DNA of 64,000 bases from Methanococcoides methylutens. GTDB lineage: Archaea > Halobacteriota > Methanosarcinia > Methanosarcinales > Methanosarcinaceae. The notes beneath the pieces were generated by a model that ran no database searches, was not told the DNA's origin, and worked only from the letters and a program-made list of their open reading frames with translations. Both the position numbers and the translations under genes were made by a program. The stretch's first letter is position 1, and each line of letters starts with the position of its first letter. Location of the stretch: NCBI RefSeq assembly GCF_000765475.1, contig NZ_JRHO01000014.1, forward strand, positions 279,574-343,573. Reading direction: 5' to 3'. Positions 30,193 through 39,326 of this stretch are shown piece after piece.

Positions 30193-31041
30193 ATGAACAC
30201 GTCACCAAAGATGCCTATAACCGATGAGCACATGCACATCGACCCCCGCGCAAAGGGACTGAAAGCTGTCAAAGAGTTCCAGAATGCAGGGGGAACCCAC
30301 ATCATTCTCGTTACAAAACCCACATGGACCATCGGCGTGGAGGTCACAAGACCGGAGGACTACAGGATCGTCTTCGATGAGACCGTTGACCTTGCCAGAC
30401 AGATCAACGAGACCGGCGTGAAGGCGTTCCCGGTACTTGGTGTACACCCTGCTGAGATCACAAAACTGACCGAACGCATGGAACTTGAAAGGGCTGTTGA
30501 GCTTATGAAGAGTGGTCTCGAGATAGCTGCAAAGTACGTCGATGAAGGCCTTGCCGTGGGACTCAAGAGCGGGCGGCCTCACTACCCCGTTTCAGATGAG
30601 ATATGGGATGCATCCAATGTCATCATGGAACATGGATTTATGCTTGCTAAGGAACAGGACTGTGCGATCCAGTTGCACACAGAGAGTGTCGAGGAACCGG
30701 AACTTATCGATATTACAGAAAGGGCAAAGAGAACAGGCATCCAGCTGAATAAGGTGGTTAAGCATTACGCCCCCCCTCTTGTAAATGTTTGTGAGAAGCT
30801 GGGTATCTTCCCGGGAATACTTGCAGGCAAAGGTGCCATCGAGCAGGCCCTTGAAGAGGGAACACGTTTCATGATGGAGACCGATTACATTGATGATCCT
30901 GAAAGACCGGGGGCTGTACTGGGACCAAAGACGATTCCCCGAAGGACATTGAAGCTTGTGGAATAGCACGGTGAAGAGCCGTTCTGGAAAATTCACAAGG
31001 AAAATGTTGAAGAGGTCTATGAAGTGGAGATCGAGCTATGA
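30193..31041 (+). CDS. TatD-related TIM-barrel metal-dependent hydrolase with in-frame UAG (probable pyrrolysine at codon 258)
   Basis: This is a predicted metallohydrolase of the TatD-related COG1099 group. The first metal site is DEHMHIDP (His13, His15). LGVHPAEI, a LHTES segment, KHYAPP and METDYIDDP supply the others. A TAG stands at 30964-30966. Beyond it the same frame gives 24 more codons, EEPFWKIHKENVEEVYEVEIEL, ending in TGA. WKIHKEN..(K/E)VY is the normal C-terminal end of this family, so the UAG is most likely read as an amino acid (282 aa in all). Substrate unknown. It converges on the superoxide reductase gene. Confidence 0.75.
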
Positions 31042-31087
31042 AGCTTGAATATTAAGTATTAAATCCCAAACTTTTTATTTTTAATTT

Positions 31088-31516
31088 TTAAACCCCGAAA
31101 CCTTCCTGCAGACATTTTTCCCTTCTGCATCCGGCTGTTAACCTTAGCTCCTCACGTATCTTGATACAATTCTGCCACACCCCGTGGACATTGCAGTATG
31201 CAATGGCACAGAATTCCCGGTACTTACCAAAATTCACCAATCCGAACACAACCTCCGGTTTTACTCCCGGACCGAAGGTTGCTCTTCCGATGGTGACAGT
31301 ATTCATCATCTTGGTGCGACCATACAGTTCAATGTATTCGATATGATGTTCCGGAGTGTTCGGATGTTTCACGTTTTCCCCCACAACAACCCGAATGTAT
31401 TCCCTCCCTGTATTGTCGTAATTCCTGAGGACATCGATAGTGGGGATGTGTCTTTCTTTTGAACGGTCATCGACATTGTTTGTGTCTTCGGATCTTATGA
31501 TGTCACTAAATTCCAT
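31088..31516 (-). CDS. Superoxide reductase (desulfoferrodoxin/neelaredoxin family)
   Basis: A 142-aa protein that reduces superoxide to peroxide at a mononuclear iron. Iron ligands are visible: ERHIPTID (His23), VKHPNTPEHHI (His51, His57) and AYCNVHG (Cys108, His111). The N-terminal desulforedoxin iron domain is absent, so it is the one-iron type, with a Cys-containing tail. ATG 31516 follows AGGTGA. The frame continues 23 codons upstream but without support. The protein is suited to an anaerobe exposed to oxygen. Confidence 0.92.
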   Translation of the reverse strand: MEFSDIIRSEDTNNVDDRSKERHIPTIDVLRNYDNTGREYIRVVVGENVKHPNTPEHHIEYIELYGRTKMMNTVTIGRATFGPGVKPEVVFGLVNFGKYREFCAIAYCNVHGVWQNCIKIREELRLTAGCRREKCLQEGFGV

Positions 31517-31612
31517 GATGTCACCTGCTGGTTGTTGTGTTGTATTTTTTGGATCAAGGGCTATATGTAGGTGATTGCTGGGCACTGGAAATTACAAGCC
31601 CTACTCGTAAAT

Positions 31613-32866
31613 TCAGATTCTCTTTTTTCTTTCAAGAGAAAAGGTCATGGCTAACATGAGCACTGCAATAACTACACTAAATCCGGGTGTTTTTTCAGGA
31701 GGAGATTCTGGCACAGATGCTAATGATGATGCAGGTCTGGATACCAGTTCTTCATCAAGAACAATTACTGATATTGCTAATCTGTCGCCCTTTATTGCTG
31801 TCGAAACAATTTTGTCCCCTTTTGGTGACCACTGAAGCATCAAACCTTCACCAATTCGAATCTGGTCAGTTCCATCACTGTTCATGATCCAGATTCCATA
31901 TTCTCCAATGCTCCCGGAATTGAAAACAATTTTACTTCCATCAGGCGACCAGTCTGGATAAGACTGTGATACAAAATACTCGGAATTATTGGTAAGAGGT
32001 TTTTTATTACTACCATCACCATCTATTACCCATATGCTTGATGTATAATTTTCATGATCACCCTTTACATAAACTATTTTTGTACCATCAGGGGACCAGT
32101 CAATATTGTAAGCAGATCCGTCTACAAGTTGTATTTTATCGGATCCGTCTTTGTTCATTACCCAGATTCCACCATTGCCGGATTCATTTGATACAAAAGC
32201 TATTTTTTCCCCATCTGGTCGCCATGTTGCCCCGATATTATCTTTTCCACTGGTGGTGAGCTTTAGATTATTACTACCATCGTGATCAACAATCCAGATA
32301 TCGTAATCTTTAGAAACTTTAGAAATATTGAATATTGGTTCTTTTTTGCCATTTATTTCTACGGTTTCCCAAACATTCCTGTTTTCAGAAGATGCAGAAA
32401 CATAAACAATCTGTGAACTGTCTGGACTCCACGAAATGCCCCATCTGCCCGTCAATCCAAGCAAATTGTTTTCAAGATGTGCTCCGTGAGTTAATTGTTT
32501 CTTATTTGAACCGTTGACATTCATGATCCAAAGCTCATGATCACCTGTGCTGTTTGAAATGAACAGGAATTGTGTTCCATCGGGAGATAAAGGATTATTA
32601 AATCCAAGTCCGAGTATAGTATCTCCAGACGTGAGTTGAGTTTTGTTACTTCCATCAGCATCCATCATCCAAAAATCTACAACCCAATCTCCTGACGTTA
32701 TGGTTTCGAGATCCGATGAAGTGTAAATGATCCTGTCACCATCAGGAGACCATTGAGGGAATCCGATGGATTCGGTGTCATTGGTAAGTTGCAATATTTC
32801 ACTTGCATCAACAATGTTGATTGTGAAAAAACAAAGAAAGAAGATCAAGACGAGTTTTGTTTTCAT
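31613..32866 (-). CDS. Secreted TolB-like beta-propeller surface protein with PGF-CTERM anchor
   Basis: A 417-aa exported protein. A signal peptide (MKTKLVLIFFLCFFTINIVDA) is followed by about seven TolB/PD40 repeats, each with a W(S/R)PDG..I.(Y/F)(V/T/N)S core and a following (W)(V/I)M(D/N).DGSNK strand, forming a propeller. The C-terminus is EKTPGF, a hydrophobic segment and ERKKRI: the PGF-CTERM signal cut by an archaeosortase to attach a lipid. I prefer ATG 32866 because it begins the signal peptide; an ATG 12 codons upstream is possible. Ligand unknown. Confidence 0.85.
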   Translation of the reverse strand: MKTKLVLIFFLCFFTINIVDASEILQLTNDTESIGFPQWSPDGDRIIYTSSDLETITSGDWVVDFWMMDADGSNKTQLTSGDTILGLGFNNPLSPDGTQFLFISNSTGDHELWIMNVNGSNKKQLTHGAHLENNLLGLTGRWGISWSPDSSQIVYVSASSENRNVWETVEINGKKEPIFNISKVSKDYDIWIVDHDGSNNLKLTTSGKDNIGATWRPDGEKIAFVSNESGNGGIWVMNKDGSDKIQLVDGSAYNIDWSPDGTKIVYVKGDHENYTSSIWVIDGDGSNKKPLTNNSEYFVSQSYPDWSPDGSKIVFNSGSIGEYGIWIMNSDGTDQIRIGEGLMLQWSPKGDKIVSTAIKGDRLAISVIVLDEELVSRPASSLASVPESPPEKTPGFSVVIAVLMLAMTFSLERKKRI

Positions 32867-33358
32867 AGCTTCATATCCAAGAGATAATTCTTTGAATTTC
32901 ATTTTATAGATTTAACTAAGAATTTATATAATTATATGTATAAATTGTGATAATCAATGATATTATTTTAAATGATATGATTCAAATTATGAATTTGAGA
33001 ACTGTTCCCGAGATGTTTAAGCAGAATTGGTATTGTCATCAATAACACAACATAACACGAATTAGAATTACATGATTTTTCCATACTGAGCTTTATTTTA
33101 TAGAATTGATAGTTGCATTTATTGTAAAAAGTATGAAAAGACCTTTGATTAATATATTCTGAAAACTACATCCAGTGAAAATGAAAAAATGAACTTAAAA
33201 ACATTGCTACATGATATACTATAAAGTGAGAACGTATAAGGCGTACAACTGCCGAATCAAATTCCGGTAATATTTCACCTCAACAGCAAACCTTTAATCC
33301 TGTCACCCAAATATCTCAAATCCGAACATATCCTTAAAAATACTACTTTCCACAAAAC
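32867..33358. promoter_or_regulatory. Intergenic region with uvrA promoter
   Basis: An AT-rich stretch of about 490 bases without a gene. Near its right end a TATA-like CCTTAAAAATAC (33332-33343) lies only ~16-27 bases before the uvrA ATG, and there is no ribosome site. This spacing suggests that the uvrA mRNA starts at or next to its start codon (leaderless). The left part must hold the promoter of the propeller gene. Confidence 0.5.
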
Positions 33359-36184
33359 ATGTCCCTCAAAAATATAATCGTCAAAGGTGCCAAAGAGCAC
33401 AACCTCAAGAATGTCGACCTAGTCCTACCCCGTGATAAACTGATAGTCATCACAGGTCTCAGCGGATCAGGAAAATCATCCCTTGCTTTTGATACCATAT
33501 ATGCAGAAGGGCAGAGGCGATATGTTGAATCGCTCTCAGCTTATGCAAGGCAATTCCTGGGACTTATGGAAAAACCGGATGTTGAGTACATAGAAGGACT
33601 TTCCCCTGCGATATCCATCGAGCAGAAGACCACCAGCAAAAACCCTCGTTCCACAGTGGGAACAGTTACCGAGATCTATGATTACCTGAGGCTGCTCTAT
33701 GCAAGGATAGGCATCAGGCACTGCCCTAAATGTGGCAAGGTCATCGAACCTCAAAGTGTCGACCAGATCGTTGACAGCATCATGAAAATAGAGGAAGGCT
33801 CAAAGGTCCATATCCTTGCACCTCTTGTGCGTGAGAGAAAGGGAGAGTACAAGAAACTGCTCACGGACCTCAGGGGAGAAGGATTTGCACGTGCAAGGGT
33901 GGATGGCGAGATCGTTGAACTGGATGATGCCGAAACCATCGAACTGGGACGCTACTACAAACACAACATCGAGGTAGTGGTAGACCGGCTTGTCATAAAG
34001 AAAGGAATGGAAGAAAGATTATCGGATTCCGTGGAAACCGCACTTGAGAAAAGCGGCGGGACACTGATGGTACATGTCCTTGACGGCGAAGAGATGGTGT
34101 TCAGTGAAAACCTGGCATGTACGGACTGCGGGATCGGGTTCGAGGAAATGGAACCTTCTGCATTCTCATTTAACAGCCCGCAGGGTGCCTGTGAAGAATG
34201 TCATGGACTTGGGACTTCAATGGAGTTCGACCCTGAACTTATCGTCCCTGACCCCACCCTTACATTGAGAGAAGGTGCAGTTGAGACCTGGAACAAGAAA
34301 GACGGTTACTACATGCAAGCCCTGGAGTCCGTGGGGAAGCGTTTCGGATTCTCACTCGATGTGCCCTTCGAGGAACTTGGACAGGAGCACAAGGATATAA
34401 TCTTCAACGGCACCACCGAAATGGTCGATTTCGTGCATGTCGGTAAGAACGGTGGCATGTGGAAGCACAAAGGACGTTTCCGGGGAGTCATCTCCAACAT
34501 CTCAAAGACGTATGATAATACTGAGTCAGAGAACACAAAGGACAGGCTGAGGAAGTACATCACCACCAAACCCTGTACGACCTGCACAGGCAACAGGCTA
34601 AAACCTGCCAGCCTTGCTGTGAGCATCAATGAAAGCAACATCATTGAGGTCACGCAAATGTCTGTGGAAACTGCATTGCATTTCTTTGAAGAACTTGAAC
34701 CAAACCTTACGCCTCGCGAATATTCCATCGCAAGGCTGATCCTTAAGGAAATAAAGGCAAGGCTCGGGTTCCTCATGGACGTCGGACTTGATTACCTTAC
34801 ATTGAGCCGCTCGGCTGCGACCCTTTCAGGAGGAGAGGCACAGCGTATAAGGCTCGCAACACAGATTGGATCCAGTCTTATGGGCGTGCTGTATATTCTG
34901 GATGAGCCCAGCATAGGGCTGCACCAGAGAGACAATCTCAGACTTATCAATACATTGAAACATCTTCGTGATATCGGCAACACAGTTGTGGTTGTGGAAC
35001 ATGATGAAGAGACAATCCTCAATTCCGATCATGTGGTGGACATGGGACCAGGGGCCGGCATTCATGGTGGAGAGGTTGTAGCAGAAGGCACACCTGAACA
35101 GATCATGGAACACCCGGATTCACTTACCGGACAATACATGAGCGGAAAACTTGAGATAGCCGTCCCAAAGAAAAGACGCAAGCCCACAGGCAAACTGATC
35201 CTCAGGGGTGCATCACAGAACAACCTCAAAGGCATAGATGTGGAATTCCCACTCGGGGTCATGGCATGTGTCTCAGGCGTATCAGGTTCAGGAAAAAGCA
35301 CCCTCATCAATGAGACCCTCAATAAGGTGCTTGCCCAGAAATTGCATCGTGCAAGGGACAGACCGGGCAAATATAAGGACATAAAGGGTCTCGACCAGAT
35401 AGACAAGGTCATAACCATCGACCAGTCGCCTATCGGAAGGACACCACGTTCCAATCCGGCCACATATACTAACCTTTTCACACCCATACGGGAACTCTTT
35501 GCACAGACAAAGATGTCAAAATCCCGCGGATACAAACCTGGAAGATTCAGCTTCAATGTGCGCGGAGGCAGATGTGAGACCTGTTCAGGTGACGGAATCA
35601 TAACTATTGAAATGCACTTTTTGCCTGATGTTTATGTGCCCTGTGAGGTCTGCCACGGGAAGCGATACAACCGTGAGACACTTGAGGTCACCTACAAGGA
35701 AAAGACCATCGCTGATGTACTTGATATGACCGTAGAGGAAGCAGTGGAATTCTTTGAAAATATTCCAAAGATAAAGAACAAGCTTCAGACACTCTACGAT
35801 GTTGGTCTTGGTTACATCAAACTTGGCCAGTCCTCGACAACCCTCTCAGGAGGAGAGGCACAGCGTGTGAAGCTTGCAACAGAGCTTAGCAGGCGTTCCA
35901 CCGGAAAGACAGTTTATATTCTTGATGAACCGACAACGGGACTACACTTTGACGATGTGAACAAGTTACTTGACGTGCTCCAGCGACTTGTGGATGCAGG
36001 CAATACGGTCATTGTCATAGAACACAACCTTGACGTTATCAAGACAGCAGACTGGGTGATAGATCTGGGTCCGGAAGGTGGAGAACGTGGTGGCAGTATT
36101 ATTGCCAAAGGTACACCCGAGAAAATAGCAAAGAGCAAAGTATCCTATACAGGAGAATTCCTGAAAAGAGTGCTCAAAAAATAA
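33359..36184 (+). CDS. uvrA: Excinuclease ABC subunit A
   Basis: The damage-recognising ATPase of bacterial-type nucleotide excision repair. The 941 aa have the full plan: Walker [15 protein letters not shown] near 32, zinc modules (CPKCG; CTDCG.. [14 protein letters not shown].. CEVCHG), two ABC signatures [10 protein letters not shown] and [10 protein letters not shown], a second Walker [11 protein letters not shown] and two Walker B ILDEP. UvrB and UvrC are not in the window. The gene stands alone, without a visible ribosome site. Confidence 0.98.
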   Translation: MSLKNIIVKGAKEHNLKNVDLVLPRDKLIVITGLSGSGKSSLAFDTIYAEGQRRYVESLSAYARQFLGLMEKPDVEYIEGLSPAISIEQKTTSKNPRSTVGTVTEIYDYLRLLYARIGIRHCPKCGKVIEPQSVDQIVDSIMKIEEGSKVHILAPLVRERKGEYKKLLTDLRGEGFARARVDGEIVELDDAETIELGRYYKHNIEVVVDRLVIKKGMEERLSDSVETALEKSGGTLMVHVLDGEEMVFSENLACTDCGIGFEEMEPSAFSFNSPQGACEECHGLGTSMEFDPELIVPDPTLTLREGAVETWNKKDGYYMQALESVGKRFGFSLDVPFEELGQEHKDIIFNGTTEMVDFVHVGKNGGMWKHKGRFRGVISNISKTYDNTESENTKDRLRKYITTKPCTTCTGNRLKPASLAVSINESNIIEVTQMSVETALHFFEELEPNLTPREYSIARLILKEIKARLGFLMDVGLDYLTLSRSAATLSGGEAQRIRLATQIGSSLMGVLYILDEPSIGLHQRDNLRLINTLKHLRDIGNTVVVVEHDEETILNSDHVVDMGPGAGIHGGEVVAEGTPEQIMEHPDSLTGQYMSGKLEIAVPKKRRKPTGKLILRGASQNNLKGIDVEFPLGVMACVSGVSGSGKSTLINETLNKVLAQKLHRARDRPGKYKDIKGLDQIDKVITIDQSPIGRTPRSNPATYTNLFTPIRELFAQTKMSKSRGYKPGRFSFNVRGGRCETCSGDGIITIEMHFLPDVYVPCEVCHGKRYNRETLEVTYKEKTIADVLDMTVEEAVEFFENIPKIKNKLQTLYDVGLGYIKLGQSSTTLSGGEAQRVKLATELSRRSTGKTVYILDEPTTGLHFDDVNKLLDVLQRLVDAGNTVIVIEHNLDVIKTADWVIDLGPEGGERGGSIIAKGTPEKIAKSKVSYTGEFLKRVLKK

Positions 36185-36243
36185 GTTTAAAACTTAAAAG
36201 TGATTAAAAAGTAAAGAACTTGGAAACTTAAAGAGTTAAAAAA

Positions 36244-36267
36244 GATATCTGACCAACGTCAGATATC
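36244..36267 (-). terminator. Perfect 10-bp hairpin at the end of the FmdE-like gene
   Basis: GATATCTGAC, loop CAAC, GTCAGATATC, followed on the minus strand by TTTTTTAAC. The stem overlaps the stop codon of the FmdE-like gene and faces the end of uvrA, so it may act for both. Confidence 0.75.
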
Positions 36268-36843
36268 ATGACCTTCAAAGCAGGAAAGACAGACCATATT
36301 CCCATCTTTTACACGAAGGCGTGTTTCCATAGTTTCCTCACCGCACTCCGTACATGCAATGGAACGATATACCATTGCTTTTTCAGGCGGTTCTATCTCA
36401 ACCCTTGTTGCAGTGAACAACTCATCAGCTGGAATATCAAGAATTGCAAGACCTCTTTCAGCATGCCTTTTCCTGAACTCTTCCTGTTCCTCATCTGTTG
36501 CAGTGCCATTTCTTACTTTGGGGAAAAGCTCATTGTAACGTGGGTCTTCCCGGCGCTGGCGCGGATTGATCGATATCCGAAGTGCTTCGCTCTCTCCCCT
36601 TTTGAAGAAAGTATATACGTGCTTGCCGAGGTCCTTGAAGACAAGGTTTCCTTTTCCAAAGGTACATCCATTGATTACCTGAATGGCATCCACGCTGCAT
36701 GACTTGTTCTCAACGACAGCCACAAGTTCCTCATCCTCTGAGCGGTCCTTGAACTGCTCGGCTGCATAGGTTGCAACCCTGTAACCAATAACAAGTCCCG
36801 GGCAGAGGTGCCCATGGAACTTTATTGCATCTTCCAGTTCCAT
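36259..36843 (-). CDS. FmdE-like protein with C-terminal zinc ribbon
   Basis: A 194-aa protein of the family named after formylmethanofuran dehydrogenase subunit E. The N-terminal core has FHGHLCPGLVIGYR and ENKSCSVDAIQVINGCTFGKGN, with Cys/His likely to bind metal. A C-terminal CTECGEETMETR..CLSC four-Cys zinc ribbon follows. It is not next to other formylmethanofuran dehydrogenase genes, so a direct role in that complex is not shown. AAGGTGA upstream of ATG 36843 overlaps the purB stop codon, so it is translated with purB. Confidence 0.88.
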   Translation of the reverse strand: MELEDAIKFHGHLCPGLVIGYRVATYAAEQFKDRSEDEELVAVVENKSCSVDAIQVINGCTFGKGNLVFKDLGKHVYTFFKRGESEALRISINPRQRREDPRYNELFPKVRNGTATDEEQEEFRKRHAERGLAILDIPADELFTATRVEIEPPEKAMVYRSIACTECGEETMETRLRVKDGNMVCLSCFEGHDI

Positions 36844-36852
36844 GATCTCACC

Positions 36853-38193
36853 TTAGAACTGGCTTCTTATCTTTGCAGCTACGTTCTCGACCTGCTCCAC
36901 AGCAGTACCGATGTACCTATCAGGGTTCACCAGGTCTGTGATATCGGATTCACTTAAGTATTGTGTGACTTCCGGTTTGCCAAGAAGAACATCCTTAAGG
37001 TGCATTCCTGATTCGTGTGCCTCCATTGCGGAGCTTCTGACGATCTCATGAGCTTCCTGCCTGCCGACACCACGCTTTGCAAGTTCGATCATGACAGACT
37101 CACCCATGTTAAGTCCACGAAGGAGATCAAGGTTCTTGCGTATGTTCTCAGGATAGAACCTGAGGTTCTCGATAACGCCAATAGCCAGTTTGAGAAGGTG
37201 ATCTGTCAGCACACAGCTTTCAGGGAAAACGATCCTTTCGCATGAGGAGTTAGTAAGATCACGTTCATCCCATAGAGTGTTGTTAAGCAGTTCAGGCTCG
37301 ACCATTGAGCGAACGATACGTGCCAGACCACTTATCTGCTCTGACTTGATCGGATTCCTCTTGTGAGGCATGGTGGAAGAACCTACCTGTTTCTTGCGGA
37401 AGCTCTCCTCTACCTCTGCGATCTCGCTCCTCTGGAGGGATCTGATCTCCACTGCGATCTTATCCAGAGTTGTTACTGTATTCGCCATCCACATAACGAA
37501 TTCTGCATGACGGTCACGCTGGATGATCTGATTTGAAACATCAACGCTGCCAAGACCAAGATATTCCATTGCGTACTTTTGTATTTCGATACCGTCTTTT
37601 CCGAATGCTGCCTGTGTACCTACAGCTCCGGTCATCTGGCCTACCAGAAGACGTGGTGTAAGCTGGCCCAGACGTTCAAGGTGTCTTGCCATCTCACTTG
37701 CCCAGATCGCAAATCTGAGACCATATGTTGTTGGTACACCTATCTGACCATGTGTCCTTCCTGCACAGACAGTGTTCTTGTGCTCTTCTGCCTTTGTGAG
37801 CAAGACGTCCAGAAGTGTACGTACCTTATCCTCAAGGATAGCAACAGCATCCATCATCTGAAGTGCAGTAGCTGTATCCAGGATGTCGTTGGATGTTGCA
37901 CCAAAGTGCACCCACTTAGCAGCATCCTCTGTACACTGCTCAGATATCGCAAGAACGATAGCCATCATATCATGGTGGATCTCATCTTCTATCTCTGTTA
38001 CCCTTTCAAGTTTTACCTGATTTATGCTTTTCTCGATCTGTGCTGCAGCTTCAGCAGGAACAACACCGATCTTTGCTTCAGCTTGTGAAAGTGCTGCTTC
38101 GGTCTTTAGGAGCTTTTCAAGGCGATTTGCCTCACTCCAGACATATTTCATTTCGTCAGTACCGTAACGATATTCAATAGGATGGATTGCCAT
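36853..38193 (-). CDS. purB: Adenylosuccinate lyase
   Basis: The enzyme acts twice in purine synthesis, removing fumarate from SAICAR and from adenylosuccinate. The 446 aa show the superfamily blocks: VHFGATSNDILDTA (about 94-107), AGRTHGQIGVPTTYG with the catalytic His, and the flexible signature loop GSSTMPHKRNPIKSEQ near 273. AAGGAG lies ten bases before ATG 38193. It leads an operon with the FmdE-like gene. Confidence 0.97.
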   Translation of the reverse strand: MAIHPIEYRYGTDEMKYVWSEANRLEKLLKTEAALSQAEAKIGVVPAEAAAQIEKSINQVKLERVTEIEDEIHHDMMAIVLAISEQCTEDAAKWVHFGATSNDILDTATALQMMDAVAILEDKVRTLLDVLLTKAEEHKNTVCAGRTHGQIGVPTTYGLRFAIWASEMARHLERLGQLTPRLLVGQMTGAVGTQAAFGKDGIEIQKYAMEYLGLGSVDVSNQIIQRDRHAEFVMWMANTVTTLDKIAVEIRSLQRSEIAEVEESFRKKQVGSSTMPHKRNPIKSEQISGLARIVRSMVEPELLNNTLWDERDLTNSSCERIVFPESCVLTDHLLKLAIGVIENLRFYPENIRKNLDLLRGLNMGESVMIELAKRGVGRQEAHEIVRSSAMEAHESGMHLKDVLLGKPEVTQYLSESDITDLVNPDRYIGTAVEQVENVAAKIRSQF

Positions 38194-38390
38194 ATATTTT
38201 GGTCTCCTTGGATTATGAAACTAAATTTACCAATGAACTATATGGGGTAGATAAACAACAAACCCATAAATAAGCTTTGAGCATGGAATCCCATTCTGCC
38301 TTAGAATGAGGTACTTAAGGACCATCAAGAAGGTAATATTTATCTATTGATAGACACCATAAATTATATTGTAGACAGGGGGAAATGATC

Positions 38391-38804
38391 GTGGAAAAAT
38401 TATATGTATTTCTTGAAAAGCTCGACAAGAATGAATTTACCGGACAGGATATCGCCCTACTTTTAAAACAAATGGAAGAAGATTCAAGGCAGGGTATCAT
38501 TGCATTAACAAAGGATGACATGCAATGGCTCGAAACATACGCATTCGGGTTGCAGCAATTTGAAGTTATGTGTAGCAAGGATCCATCCAAAATGAGAGCT
38601 GGTGACTGGAGACAGGTTGTTCATGATTTCAGCAAGGTCAGATTCTTTGTGGATGACATGGAAGAGAGAGGCCTGGTTAAGAACGTATTCTGGAATGTGG
38701 AAGGAATTGTTACATTTGATATTCCCGACAACTTCGGTTACAGGAATTTTATATATTGCAGGATAAAAAGCTATCTTGAGAAACTCTACAATCTACAAAA
38801 ATGA
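38391..38804 (+). CDS. Hypothetical protein, about 137 aa
   Basis: I do not recognise it. It is a small soluble protein, mostly helical in the first half (EKLYVFLEKLDKNEF), with WRQVVHDFSKVRFFVDDMEERGLV in the middle and a Tyr/Phe-rich end (FGYRNFIYCRIKSYLEKLYNL). AGGGGG stands eight bases before GTG 38391 and only two before ATG 38385, so the GTG is the more likely start. It stands alone between purB and tRNA-Arg. Confidence 0.65.
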   Translation: MEKLYVFLEKLDKNEFTGQDIALLLKQMEEDSRQGIIALTKDDMQWLETYAFGLQQFEVMCSKDPSKMRAGDWRQVVHDFSKVRFFVDDMEERGLVKNVFWNVEGIVTFDIPDNFGYRNFIYCRIKSYLEKLYNLQK

Positions 38805-38873
38805 TCAGAATAATTGAATATGAATTGATTATAAATTGATTCGTTAATATTCAATTCAAGTAGATTATAGAAC

Positions 38874-38944
38874 GGGCCTGCCGGGAATCGAACCCGGGTT
38901 CTAAGCTCCGGAGGCTAAAGTGATATCCACTACACCACAGGCCC
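38874..38944 (-). tRNA. tRNA-Arg (CCG)
   Basis: The minus strand folds into a full cloverleaf: acceptor GGGCCTG/CAGGCCC, D arm with GTGGATATCAC, anticodon loop CTCCGGA giving CCG, and T arm CCGGGTTCGATTCCCGG. The anticodon stem has one T-T mismatch at pair 28-42. No CCA is encoded. A TATA-like GACATATATTAC about 20-30 bases upstream is a likely promoter. Confidence 0.95.
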
Positions 38945-39326
38945 ATAAACATAACTATGTGTAATATATGTCATCACGTTAGTGACAAAAGTAACTGATT
39001 GTAGGATAAACCAATTATTATATTATTGTTTTGGGATTAGAACCTGACAAATGAACATATTTTCACAAAACACTCATATTTTGGAACACTTCAAGCATAA
39101 TTATCAAGAATATACTCTTAAATGAGAAGCTTTCTGCATAATAAGAATCAAACTTCTCAATCAGGAAGTAGTTCATTGGTATAATAGTATCCCATGGAAT
39201 AGAATATATCATTGATATAACATTATTTTTGAAAACATATTAATACACATTTTAATACATTAAAGCAAAGGTATAATTTGAACTAAACCCAACATCATTG
39301 CAAAAACGACTCCAGTTTACAGAAAA
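38945..39326. other. Intergenic region between tRNA-Arg and a PAS kinase
   Basis: About 380 AT-rich bases. The tRNA promoter lies at about 38958-38972. I see no gene or repeat in the rest, which must contain the kinase promoter. Confidence 0.5.
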
